Positions 25,331 to 37,760 of a stretch of DNA of 64,000 nucleotides are shown here, piece after piece. Location: contig JAEOAD010001943.1 of the NCBI GenBank assembly GCA_036365145.1, positions 62,001 through 126,000 of the forward strand, written 5' to 3'. This DNA comes from Orientallactaga sibirica. Lineage: Eukaryota; Chordata; Mammalia; Rodentia; Dipodidae. The notes beneath the pieces are model-generated. The model was not told where the DNA came from and did no database searches. It saw nothing but the letters and a program-made list of their open reading frames with translations. Positions within the stretch are counted from its first letter, which is position 1. Each line of letters begins with the position of its first letter. The position numbers and the translations under genes are program-made.

Positions 25331-27474
25331 TTCAAACTTTCCTTGTTAATGTAATCTAAAAAAAGATGCACAAGTTAGTAGATTTGCCTCATTTGGTAAA
25401 GTAGTTTGTTTAGAAAACAAACATCTTCAATGTCGAACATTGTACTGTGAAAAAGCTAATTTAGTTCTAGAATTCATTTGCTTTCCTACAAAGATGGTTG
25501 AGTGCAGCAAGTTCAAACTTTCCTTGATAATGTAATCTAACAAGATGTACAAATTAGAAGATTGGCCTCATTTCTAAAGTGGTTTCTTTAGAAAAGAAAC
25601 ATCTTCAGTACTGAGAACACTGTACTGTGTGAAATAAGTTAATTCACTTCTAGGAATCAGTTCAATTTCTACAAAGAAGGTTGAGTTTAGCAAGTTCAAC
25701 CTTTTCTTGTTAATGTAATCTAAAAAGATGTCCAAGTTAGTGGATTCGCCTCATTTCTAATTAGTTCCTTTAGAAAACAAACATCTTCATTACCAAACTT
25801 TGTACTGTGTGAAATGAGCTAATTCGGTTCTAGGAATCAGTTTAATTTCTACGAAGATGGTTGAGTTTAGCAAGTTCAAACTTTCCTTGTTAATGTAATC
25901 TAAAATGATGTCCAAGTTAGTAGATTTGCCTCATTGGTAAAGTAGTTCATTGAGAAAACAAACATCTTCATTACGGAACACTGTACTATGTGAAAAAAAG
26001 CTCATTGGGTTCTAGAAATCACTTGCTTTCCTACAAAGAAGGTTGAGTGCAGCAAGTTCAAACTTTCTTTGTTCATGTAATCTAAAAAGATGTACAACTT
26101 ATTGGTTTGGCATCATTTCTAAAGTAGTTTTTTTAGAAAACAAACATCTTCAGTACTGAACACTGTACTGTGTGAAATGTTAATTCGCTTCTAGGAATCA
26201 GTTTAATTTCTACAAAGATGGTTGAGTGCAGCAAGTTCAACCTTTCCTTGTTAATTTAATCTAAAAAGATGTACAAGTTAGGAGATTCGGATCATTTGTA
26301 AAGTGGTTTCTTTAGAAAACAAACATCTTCATTGCTGAACATTGTACTGTGTGAAATAAGCTCATTCGGTTCTAGGAATCAGTTGCTTTTTCTACAAAGC
26401 AGGTTGAGTGCAGCAAGTTCAAACTTTCCTTGTTAATGTAATATAAAAAGATGTCCAAGTTAGTAGATTCACCTCATTTGTAAAGTAGTTTCTTTAGAAA
26501 ACAAACCTAAATTGATAAATTTTATACTGTGAAATGAGCTAATTCGGTTCTAGGAATCAGTTTACTTTCTACAAAGAAGGTTGAGTTAACAAGTTCAAAC
26601 TTTCCTTGTTAATGTGCTCTAAAAAGATGTCCAAGTTAGTAGATTTGCCTCATTTCTAAAGTAGTTTGTTTGAGAAAACAAACATCTTCATTACCGAACA
26701 TTGTACTATGTGAAAAAAGCTAGTTCGGTTCTAGAATCACTTGCTTTACTACAAAAAAAGGTTGAGTGCAGCAAGTTCAAACTTTCCTTGTTAATGTAAT
26801 CTAAAAAGATGCACAAGTTAGTAGATTGGCCTCATTTCTAAAGTAGTTTCTTTAGAAAAGAAACATCTTCAGTACCGAACACTGTACTGTGTGAAATAAG
26901 TTAATTTGCTTTTAGGAATCAGTTTAATTTTCTACGAAGAAGGTTGAGTGCAGCAAGTTCAAACTTTCCTAGTTTGTGGAATCTAACAAGATGTACAAGT
27001 CAGTGTATTGAGAAAATTAACATCTCATTTCTAAAGTAGTTTCTTTAGAAAAGAAACATCTTCAGTACTGAACACTGACTTTCCTTGTTCATGGAACTGT
27101 GTGAAATAAGGTAATTCGGTTCTAGAAATCAGTTTAATTTCTACAAAGATGGTTGAGTGCAGCAAGTTCAAACTTTCCTTGTTAATGTAATCTAAAAAGA
27201 TGGCCAAGTTAGCAGATTCACCTCATTTGTAAAATAGTTTGTTGAGAAAATTAACATCTTCATTGAACCGAACATTGTACTGTGTGAAATAAGCTCATTC
27301 GGTTCTAGGAAACACTTGCTTTCCTACAAAGAAGGTTGAGTGCAGCAAGTTGAAACTTTCCTTGTTAATGTAATCTAATAAGGTGCACAACCTAGTAGAT
27401 TGGCCTCATTTCTAAAGTAGTTTCTTTAGAAAACAAACATCTTCAGTACCAACACGTTGTACTGTGTGAAATAA
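25330..27474. repeat. Mosaic segment with hybrid-looking monomers
   Basis: Monomers here combine words that elsewhere belong to different classes: catttggtaaag (25389), gtactgagaacactg (about 25607), gtttgtttgagaaaac (26667), cattgaaccgaac (27262), accaacacgttgtac (27449). Tail-head linkage is also broken: gatgtacaa heads follow the ccttgttaatg or ccttgataatg tail at about 25540, 26080 and 26270. Part of it (26.42-26.99 kb) parallels 31.48-32.0 kb through aatataaaaag, aacctaaatt (26501 and 31585) and gtgctctaaaaag. Confidence 0.75.
26990..27198. repeat. Monomer with two templated insertions (209 bp)
   Basis: Compared with its relative near 22650, this unit has gagaaaattaacatct inserted or substituted before catttctaaag (about 27008-27025) and actttccttgttcatgg inserted inside gaacactgaactg (about 27077-27094). 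Both inserts are satellite sequence from other positions of the monomer. The word gttcatgg recurs only near 36025, at another deletion junction. Confidence 0.82.
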
Positions 27475-30400
27475 GGTAATTCGTTGCTAGGAATCAGTTT
27501 AATTTCTACGAAGAAGGTTGAGTGCAGCAAGTTCAAACTTTCTTAGTTTGTGTAATCTAACAAGATGTACAAGTTACTGGATTTGCGTCATTTCTTAATT
27601 AGTTTCTTAGAAAACAAACATCTTCAGTACCGAACACTGTACTGTGTGAAATAAGTTAATTCGGTTCTAGAATTCAGTTGCTTTCCTACAAAGAAGGTTG
27701 AGTGCAGCCAGTTCAGACTTTCCTTGTTAATGTAATATAAAAAGATGCACAACGTAGTAGATTGGCCTCATTTCTAAAGAAGTTTCTTTAGAAAAGAAAC
27801 ATCTTCAGTACTGAACACTGTACTGTGTGAAATAAGTTAATTGGCTTCTAGGAATCAGTTTAATTTCTCCGAAGAAGGTTGAGTGCAGCAAGTTCAAACG
27901 TTCCTAGTTTGTGTAATCTAACAAGATGTACAAGTTAGTGCATTTGACTCATTTCTAAAGTAGTTTCTTTAGAAAAGAAACATCTTCAGTACCGAACACT
28001 GAACTGTCTGAAATAAGGTAATTCGGTTCTAGGAATCAGTTTAATTTCTATGAAGAAGGTTGAGTGCAGCAAGTTCAAACTTTCCTTGTTAATGTAATCT
28101 AAAAAGATGCACAACTTAGTAGATTGGCCTCATTTCTAAAGTAGTTTGTTTACAAAAGAAACATCTTCATTACTGAACACTATACTATTTGAAATATGCT
28201 AGTTCGGTTCTAGGAATCACTTCCTTTCCTACGAAGAAGGTTGATTGCAGCAAGTTCAAACTTTCCTAGTTTGTGTAATCTAACAATATTTACAAGTTAT
28301 GGATTCGCTTCGTTTCTAAAGTGGTTTCTTTACAAAACAAACATCTTCAGTACCGAACACTGTACTGTGTGAAATAAGTTAATTCGGTTCTAGGAAACAG
28401 TTTTCTTTCAAAGAAGATGGTTGAGTGCAGCAAGTTGAAACTTTCCTTGTTAATGTACTCTAAAAAGATGGCCAAGTTAGCAGAGTCACCTCATTTGTAA
28501 AACAGTTTGTTGAGAAAATTAACATCTTTATTGCGAACATTGTACTGTGTGAAATAAGCTCATTCGGTTCTAGGAATCACTTGCTTTCCTACAAAGAAGG
28601 TTGAGTGCAGCAAGTTGAAACTTTCCTTGTTAATGTAATCTAAAAGATGCACAACCTAGTAATTTGGCGTCATTGCTAAAGTAGTTTCTTTAGAAAAGAA
28701 ACATCTTCAGTACCGAACACTGTACAGTGTGAAATAACTTAATTCGCTTCTAGGAATCAGTTTAATTTCTACGAAGAAGGTTGAGTGCAGCAAGTTCAAA
28801 CTTTCCTAGTTTTTGTAATCTAAAAAGATGTACAAGTTAGTGCATTCGCCTATTTTTTAAGTAGTTCCTGTAGAAAAGAAACATCTTCAGTACCGAACAC
28901 TGTACTGTTTGAAATAAGTTAATTCGGTTCTATGAATCAGTTTCCTTTCTAAGAAGATGGTTGAGTTTAGCAAGTTCAAACTTTCCTTGTTAATGTATAC
29001 TAAAAGATGTCCAAGTTAGTAGATTCGCCTCATTTCTAAAGTAGTTTCTTTAGAAAACAAACCTTCATTGCCTAACTTTGTACTGCGTGAAATGAGCTAA
29101 TTCGGTTCTAGGAATCAGTTGACTTTCTACGAAGATGGTTGAGTTTAGCAAGTTCAAACTTTCCCTGTTAATGTAATCTAAAGATGCACAACTTAGTAGA
29201 TTGGCCTCATTTCTAAAGTAGTTTCTTTAGAAAAGAAACATCTTCAGTACCGCAAACTGTACTGTATGAAATACGTTAATTCGCTTCTAGGAATCAGTTT
29301 AATTTCTACGAAGAAGGTTCACTGCAGCAAGTTCAAACTTTCCTTGTTAATGTAATCTAAAAAGATGGCCAAGTTAGAAGATTCGCCTCATTTGTAAAGT
29401 ACTTTGTTGAGAAAACAAACATCTTCATTGCCGAACATTGTACTGTGTGAAATAAGCTCATTCGATTCTAGGAATCAGTTGTTTTCCTATAAAGAAGGTT
29501 GAGTGCAGCAAGTTCACACTTTCCTTGTTAATGTAATCTAAAAAGATTGCCAAGTTAATAGATTCTCCTCATTTGTAAAGTATTTTGTTGAGAAAACAAA
29601 CATCTTCATTGCCGAACATTGTACTGTGTGAAATAACCTCATTCGGTTCTAGGAATCTGTTGCTTTCAATAAAAGAAGGTTGAGTGCAGCAATTTCAAAC
29701 TTTCCTTGTTAATGTAATCTGAAAAGATGCACTACTTTGTAGATTGGCCTCATTTCTAAAGTAGTTTGTTTAGAAAACAAACATCTTCATTACCGAACAT
29801 TGTACTATGTGAAGTAAGCTAGTTGGGTTCTAGGAATCACTTGCTTTCCTCTGAAGAAGGTTGACTGCAGCAAATTCAAACTTTGCTAGTTTGTGTAATC
29901 TAACAAGATGTACAAATTAGTGGTTTCGAGTCGTTTCTGAAGTGGTTTCTTTAGAAAACAAACATCTTCAGTACTGAGCACTGTACTGTGTGAAGTATGT
30001 TAATTCGGTTCTAGGAATCAGTTTCCTTTCTACGAAGATCGTTGAGTTTAGCTAGTTCAACCTTTTCTTGTTAATGTAATCTAAAAAGATGTCCAAGTTA
30101 GTAGATTCGCCTCATTTCTATATTAGTTTCTTTAGAAAACAAACCTTCATTGCCAAACTTTGTACTGTGTGAAATGAGCTAATTCGGTTCTAGGAATCAG
30201 TTTACTTTCTACGAAGATGGTTGAGTTTAGCAAGTGCAAACTTTCCTTGTTAATGTGATCTAAAAAGATGTCCAAGTTAGCAGATTTGCCTCATTGGTAA
30301 AGTAGTTTGTTGAGAAAACAAACATCTTCATTACGGAACACTGTACTATGTGAAATGAGCTAGTTGGGTTCTCGGAATCACTTGCTTTCCTACGAAGAAG

Positions 30401-30955
30401 GCTGAGTGCAGCAAGTTCAAACTTTCCTAGTTTGTGTATCTAACAAGATGTACAAGTTAGTGGTTTCACATCGTTTCTAAAGTGGTTTCTTTAGAAAACA
30501 AACATCTTCAGTACTGAATACTGTACTATGTGAAATAAGTGAATTCGCTTCTAGGAATCAGTTTCCTTTCTACGAAGAAGGTTGAGTGCAGTAAGTTCAA
30601 ACTTTCCTAGTTTGTGTAATCTAACAAGATGTACAAGTTAGTGGTTTCGGATCATTTCTAAAGTGGTTTCTTTAGAAAACAAACATCTTCAGTACTGAAC
30701 ACTGTACTGTGTTAAATAAGTTAATTCGGTTCTAGGAATCAGTTTTCTTTCTACTAAGATGATTGAGTGCAGCAAGTTCAAACTTTCCTTGTTAATGTAA
30801 TCTAAAAAGATGGCCAAGTTAGTAGATTCACCTCATTTGTAACGTAGTTTGTTGAGAAAACAAACATCTTCATTGCCGAACATTGTACTATGTGAAATAA
30901 GCTCATTCGGTTCTAGGAATCAGTTGCTTTCCTACAAAGAAGGTTGAGTGCAGCA
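27475..30955. repeat. 4.4-4.5 kb mega-repeat, copy 2
   Basis: Aligns with 31980-35465 at an offset of 4,506-4,510 over about 3.5 kb, with the same rare words throughout: ggtaat with gttgctagg (27475), gttactgg (27573), aacaatatttacaag, gtgcattcgcctat (28840), gattgccaagttaatag (29545), tggtttcgagtcg, gaagtatgttaattc and taacgtagtttg. Many hundred-base stretches look identical or nearly so by eye, so the duplication is young. Right edge near 30955, where cagcaagttc changes to cagaaagttc in copy 3. Confidence 0.93.
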
Positions 30956-31979
30956 AGTTCAAACTTTCCTTGTTAATGTAATCTGAAAAGATGCACAACT
31001 TAGTAGATTGGCCTCATTTCTAAAGTAGTTTGTTTACAAAACAAACATCTTCATTACCGAACACTATACTATGTGAAATGAGCTAGTTCGGTGCTAGGAA
31101 TCACTGGCTTTCCTATGAAGAAGGATGAGTCCAGAAAGTTCAAACTTTCTTCGTTTGTGTAATCTAACAAGATTTACAAGTTAGTCGATTCGTGTCGTTT
31201 CTAAAGTGGTTTCCTTATAAAACAAACATCTTCAGTACTGAACACTGTACTGTGTGAAATAAGTTAATTCGATTCTAGGAATCAGTTTCCTTTCTACGAA
31301 GATCATTGAGTGCAGCAAGTTCAAACTTTCCTAGTTTGTGTAATCTAACAAGATGTACACGTTACTGGATTCGCGTCATTTCTAAATTAGTTTCTTAAAA
31401 ACATAAATCTTCAGTACCGAACACTGTACTCTGTGAAATAAGTAAATTTGGTTCTAGGAATCAGTTTCCTTTCTACAAAGATGGTTGAGTTTAGCAAGTT
31501 CAAACTTTCCTTGTTAATGTAATATAAAAAGATGTCCAAGTTAGTAGATTCGCCTCATTTCTAAAGTAGTTTCTTTAGAAAACAAACCTAAATTGCTAAA
31601 CTTTATACTGTGAAATGAGCTAATTCGGTTCTAGGAATCAGTTTACTTTCTACGAAGATGGCTGAGTTTAACAAGTTCAAACTTTCCTTGTTAATGTGCT
31701 CTAAAAAGATGTCCAAGTTAGTAGATTTGCCTCATTGGTAAAGTAGTTTGTTGAGAAAACAAACATCTTCATTGCCGAACATTGTACTGTGTGTAAAAAG
31801 CTAATTCGGTTCTAGAATTCAGTTGCTTTCCTACAAAAAAGGTTGAGAGCAGCCAGATCAAACTTTCCTTGTTAATGTAATCTAAAAAGATGCACAACAT
31901 AGTAGATTGGCCTCATTTCTAAAGTAGTTTCTTTAGAAAAGAAACATCTTCAGTACCGAACACTGTACTGTGTGAAATA

Positions 31980-34900
31980 AGGTAATACGTTGCTAGGAAT
32001 CAGTTTAATTTCTACGAAGAAGGTTGAGTGCAGCAAGTTCAAACTTTCTTAGTTTGTGTAATCTAACAAGATGTACAAGTTACTGGATTCACGTCATTTC
32101 TTAATTAGTTTCTTAGAAAACAAACATCTTCAGTACCGAACACTGTACTGTGTGAAATAAGTTAATTCGGTTCTAGAATTCAGTTGCTTTCCTACAAAGA
32201 AGGTTGAGTGCAGCCAGTTCAGACTTTCCTTGTTAATGTAATATAAAAAGATGCACAACGTAGTAGATTGGCCTCATTTCTAAAGAAGTTTCTTTAGAAA
32301 AGAAACATCTTCAGTACCGAACACTGTACTGTGTGAAATAAGTTAATTCGCCTCTAGGAATCAGTTTAATTTCTCCGAAGAAGGTTGAGTGCAGCAAGTT
32401 CAAACGTTCCTAGTTTGTGTAATCTAACAAGATGTACAAGTTAGTGCATTCGCCTCATTTCTAAAGTAGTTTCTTTAGAAAAGAAACATCTTCAGTACCG
32501 TACACTGAACTGTCTGAAATAAGGTAATTCGGTTCTAGGAATCAGTTTAATTTCTACGAAGAAGGTTGAGTGCAGCAAGTTCAAACTTTCCTTGTTAATG
32601 TAATCTAAAAAGATGCACAACTTAGTAGATTGGCCTCATTTCTAAAGTAGTTTGTTTACAAAAGAAACATCTTCATTACTGAACACTATACTATTTGAAA
32701 TATGCTAGTTCGGTTCTAGGAATCACTTCCTTTCCTACGAAGAAGGTTGAGCGCAGCAAGTTCAAACTTTCCTAGTTTGTGTAATCTAACAATATTTACA
32801 AGTTATGGATTCGCGTGCGTTTCTAAAGTGGTTTCTTTACAAAACAAACGTCTTCAGTACCCGAACACTGTACTGTGTGATATAAGTTAATTCGGTTCTA
32901 GGAAACAGTTTTCTTTCAAAGAAGATGGTTGAGTGCAGCAAGTTGAAACTTTCCTTGTTAATGTACTCTAAAAAGATGGCCAAGTTAGCAGAGTCACCTC
33001 ATTTGTAAAACAGGTTGTTGAGAAAATTAACATCTTTATTGCCTAACATTGTACTGTGTGAAATAAGCTCATTCGGTTCTAGGAATCACTTGCTTTCCTA
33101 CAAAGAAGGTTGAGTGCAGCAAGTTGAAACTTTCCTTGTTAATGTAATCTAAAAAGATGCACAACCTAGTAATTTGGCGTCATTGCTAAAGTAGTTTCTT
33201 TAGAAAAGAAACATCTTCAGTACCGAACACTGTACAGTGTGAAATAACTTAATTCGCTTCTAGGAATCAGTTTAATTTCTACGAAGAAGGTTGAGTGCAG
33301 CAAGTTCAAACTTTCCTAGTTTTTGTAATCTAAAAAGATGTACAAGTTAGTGCATTCGCCTATTTTTTAAGTAGTTCCTGTAGAAAAGAAACATCTTCAG
33401 TACCGAACACTGTACTGTGTGAAATAAGTTAATTCGGTTCTATGAATCAGTTTCCTTTCTAAGAAGATGGTTGAGTTTAGCAAGTTCAAACTTTCCTTGT
33501 TAATGTATTCTAAAAGATGTCCAAGTTAGTAGATTCGCCTCATTTCTAAAGTAGTTTCTTTAGAAAACAAACCTTCATTGCCTAACTTTGTACTGCGTGA
33601 AATGAGCTAATTCGGTTCTAGGAATCAGTTGACTTTCTACGAAGATGGTTGAGTTTAGCAAGTTTAAACTTTCCTTGTTAATGTAATCTAAAGATGCACA
33701 ACTTAGTAGATTGGCCTCATTTCTAAAGTAGTTTCTTTAGAAAAGAAACATCTTCAGTACCGCAAACGGTACTGTATGAAATACGTTAATTCGCTTCTAG
33801 GAATCAGTTTAATTTCTACGAAGAAGGTTCACTGCAGCAAGTTCAAACTTTCCTTGTTAATGTAATCTAAAAAGATGGCCAAGTTAGAAGATTCGCCTCA
33901 TTTGTAAAGTACTTTGTTGAGAAAACAAACATCTTCATTGCCGAACATTGTACTGTGTGAAATAAGCTCATTCGATTCTAGGAATCAGTTGTTTTCCTAT
34001 AAAGAAGGTTGAGTGCAGCAAGTTCACACTTTCCTTGTTAATGTAATCTAAAAAGATTGCCAAGTTAATAGATTCTCCTCATTTGTAAAGTATTTTGTTG
34101 AGAAAACAAACATCTTCATTGCCGAACATTGTACTGTGTGAAATAACCTCATTCGGTTCTAGGAATCTGTTGCTTTCCAATAAAGAAGGTTGAGTGCAGC
34201 AAGTTCAAACTTTCCTTGTTAATGTAATCTGAAAAGATGCACTACTTAGTAGATTGGCCTCATTTCTAAAGTAGTTTGTTTAGAAAACAAACATCTTCAT
34301 TACCGAATATTGTACTATGTGAAGTAAGCTAGTTGGGTTCTAGGAATCACTTGCTTTCCTACGAAGAAGGTTGACTGCAGCAAATTCAAACTTTGCTAGT
34401 TTGTGTAATCTAACAAGATGTACAAATTAGTGGTTTCGAGTCGTTTCTGAAGTGGTTTCTTTAGAAAACAAACATCTTCAGTACTGAGCACTGTACTGTG
34501 TGAAGTATGTTAATTCGGTTCTAGGAATCAGTTTCCTTTCTACGAAGATCGTTGAGTTTAGCTAGTTCAACCTTTTCTTGTTAATGTAATCTAAAAAGAT
34601 GTCCAAGTTAGTAGATTCGCCTCATTTCTATATTAGTTTCTTTAGAAAACAAACCTTCATTGCCAAACTTTGTACTGTGTGAAATGAGCTAATTCGGTTC
34701 TAGGAATCAGTTTACTTTCTACGAAGATGGTTGAGTTTAGCAAGTGCAAACTTTCCTTGTTAATGTGATCTAAAAAGATGTCCAAGTTAGCAGATTTGCC
34801 TCATTGGTAAAGTAGTTTGTTGAGAAAACAAACATCTTCATTACGGAACACTGTACTATGTGAAATGAGCTAGTTGGGTTCTCGGAATCACTTGCTTTCC

Positions 34901-35465
34901 TACGAAGAAGGCTGAGTGCAGCAAGTTCAAACTTTCCTAGTTTGTGTATCAAACAAGATGTACAAGTTAGTGGTTTCACATCGTTCCTAAAGTGGTTTCT
35001 TTAGAAAACAAACATCTTCAGTACTGAATACTGTACTGTGTGAAATAAGTGAATTCGCTTCTAGGAATCAGTTTCCTTTCTACGAAGAAGGTTGAGTGCA
35101 GTAAGTTCAAACTTTCCTAGTTTGTGTAATCTAACAAGATGTACAAGTTAGTGGTTTCGGATCATTTCTAAAGTGGTTTCTTTAGAAAACAAACATCTTC
35201 AGTACTGAACACTGTACTGTGTTAAATAAGTTAATTCGGTTCTAGGAATCAGTTTTCTTTCTACTAAGATGATTGAGTGCAGCAAGTTCAAACTTTCCTT
35301 GTTAATGTAATCTAAAAAGATGGCCAAGTTAGTAGATTCACCTCATTTGTAACGTAGTTTGTTGAGAAAACAAACATCTTCATTGCCGAACATTGTACTA
35401 TGTGAAATAAGCTCATTCGGTTCTAGGAATCAGTTGCTTTCCTACAAAGAAGGTTGAGTGCAGAA
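31980..35465. repeat. 4.4-4.5 kb mega-repeat, copy 3
   Basis: Near-identical partner of copy 2 (offset 4,506-4,510). Landmarks: ggtaatacgttgctagg (31981), gttactgg (32079), gagtcacctc (32991), gtgcattcgcctat (33350), gattgccaagttaatag (34055). At 32.8 kb it has small oddities, gcgtgcgtttc and gtacccgaac, each one base longer than the copy 1 form. The 1.0 kb before it (30956-31980) joins copies 2 and 3 and is itself ordinary satellite. Confidence 0.93.
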
Positions 35466-35860
35466 AGTTCAAACTTTTCTTGTTAATGTAGTCTGAAAAG
35501 ATGCACAACTTAGCAGATTGGCCTCATTTCTAAAGTAGTTTGTTTAGAAAACAAAATATTCATTACCGAACACTGTACTATGTGAAATGAGCTAGTTCGA
35601 TTCTAAGAATCACTTGCTTTCCTACGAAGAAGGTTGAGTGCAGCAAGTTCAAACTTTCCTAGTTTGTGTAATCTAACAAGATGTACAAGTTAGTGGAATC
35701 ACCTGATATCTAAAGTAGTTTTTTTAGAAAAGAAACATCTTCAGTTCCGAACACTGTACTGTGTGAAATAAGTGAATTTGCTTCTAGGAATCAGTTTCAT
35801 TTCTACGAAGATGGTTGAGTTCAGCAAGTTCAAACTTTCCTTGTTAATGTAATCTAAAAA

Positions 35861-36190
35861 GATGGCCAAGTTAGTAGATTCACCTCATTTGTAAGGTAGT
35901 TTGTTGAGAAAATTAACATCTTTATTGCCGAACATTGTACTGTGTGAAATAAGCTCATTCGGTTCTAGGAATCACTTGTTTTCCTACAAAGAAGGTTGAG
36001 TGCAGCAAGTTCAAACTTTCCTTGTTCATGGCCTAATTTCTAAAGTAGTTTCTTTTGAAAAGAAACATCTTCAGAACCGAACACTGAACTGTGTGAAATG
36101 AGTTAATTCGCTTCTAGGAATCAGTTTAATTTCTACAAAGATGGTTGAGTGCAGCAAGTTCAAACTTTCCTAGTTTGTGTAATCTAACAA
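35861..36190. repeat. A-F monomer pair with 32-bp boundary deletion
   Basis: The A unit ends gttcatg and runs directly into gcctaatttctaaag, so the usual junction and head of the next monomer are missing. Two monomers total 330 bp instead of 362. Neighbouring units are full length. Confidence 0.85.
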
Positions 36191-36239
36191 GATGTACAAG
36201 TTACTGGATTCGCGACATTTGTAAATTAGTATCTTAGAA

Positions 36240-37760
36240 AACAAACATCTTCAGAACCGAACACTGTACTGTGTGAAATAAGTACATTTGGTTCTAGGAA
36301 TCAGTTTCCTTTCTATGAAGATGGTTGAGGGCAGCATATTCAAACTTTCCTTGTTAATGTAATCTAAAAAGATGTACAAGTTAGTAGATTCGCCTCATTT
36401 CTAAAGTAGTTTCTTTAGAAAACAAACCTAAATTGCCAAACGTTGTACTGTGTGAAATGAACTAATTCGGTTCTAGGAATCAGTCTACTTTCTACGAAGA
36501 TGGTTGAGTTTAACAAGTTCAAACTTTCCTTGTTAATGTGCTCTAAAAAGATGTCCAAGTTAGTAGATTTGCCGCATGGGTAAAGTACTTCGTTGAGAAA
36601 ACAAACATCTTCATTGTCGAAAATTGTACTGTGTGTAAAAAGCTAATTCGGTTCTAGAATTCAGTTGCTTTCCTACAAAGAAGGTTGAGTGCAGCCAGTT
36701 CAAACTTTCCTTGTTAATGTAATCTAAAAAGATGCACAAAGTAGTAGATTGGCCTCATTTCTAAAGTAGTTCCTTTAGAAAAGAAACATCTTCAGTACTG
36801 AACACTGTACTGTGTGAAATAAGTTAATTGGCTTCTAGGAATCAGTTTAATTTCTACGAAGAAGGTTGAGTGCAGCAAGATCAAACTTTCCTAGTTTGTG
36901 TAATCTAACAAGATGTACAAGTTAGTCCATTTGCCTCATTTCTAAAGTAGTTTCTTTAGAAAAGAAACATCTTCAGTACCGAACACTGAATTGTGTGAAA
37001 TAAGGTAATTCGGTTCGAAGAATCAGTTTAATTTCTATGAAGATGATTGAGTGCAGCAAGTTCAAACTTTCCTTGTTAATGTAATCTAAAAAGATGCACA
37101 ACGTAGTAGATTGGCCTCATTTCTAATGTAGTTTGTTTACAAAACAAACATCTTCATTACCGAACAATATACTATGTGAAATGAGCTAGTTCAGTTGTAG
37201 GAATCACCTGCTTTCCTACGAAAAAGGTTGATTGCAGCAAGTTTAAACTTTCCTAGTTTGTGTAATCTCACAAGATGTACAAGTTAGTGGATTCGCTTCG
37301 TTTCTAAAGTGGTTGCTTTAGAAAACAAACATCTTCAGTACCGAACACTGTACTGTGTGAAATAAGTTAATTCGGTTCTAGGAATCAGTTTCCTTTCTAC
37401 GAAGATGGTTGAGGGCAGCAAGTTCAAACTTTCCTTGTTAATGTAATCTAAAAAGATTGCCAACTTATCAGAGTCACCTCATTTGTAAAACAGTTTGTTG
37501 AGAAAATTAACATCTTTATTGCCGAACATTGTACTGTGTGAAATAAGCACATTCGGTTCTAGGAATCAGTTCCTTTCCTACAAAGACGGTTGAGTGCAGC
37601 AAGTTGAAACTTTCCTTGTTAATGTAATCTAAAAAGATGCACAACCTAGTAGTTTGGGCTCATTTCTAAAGTAGTTTCTTTAGAAAAGAAACATCTTCAG
37701 TAACGAACACTGTACTGTGTGAAATAAGGTAATTTGGTGTTAGGAATGAGTTTAATTTCT
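36240..37760. repeat. 4.4-4.5 kb mega-repeat, diverged copy 4
   Basis: Parallels 31.4-33.3 kb at an offset near 4,480 with more differences. Shared words: agtacatttggttc (agtaaatttggttc in the relative), aacctaaatt (36425), gtgctctaaaaag, gaataaggtaattcgg-type words, gtttacaaaacaaac, gagtcacctc followed by aaaacagtttg (37471 against 32991), and cctagtagtttgggc for cctagtaatttggcg. The larger divergence suggests this copy split off earlier. Confidence 0.75.
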
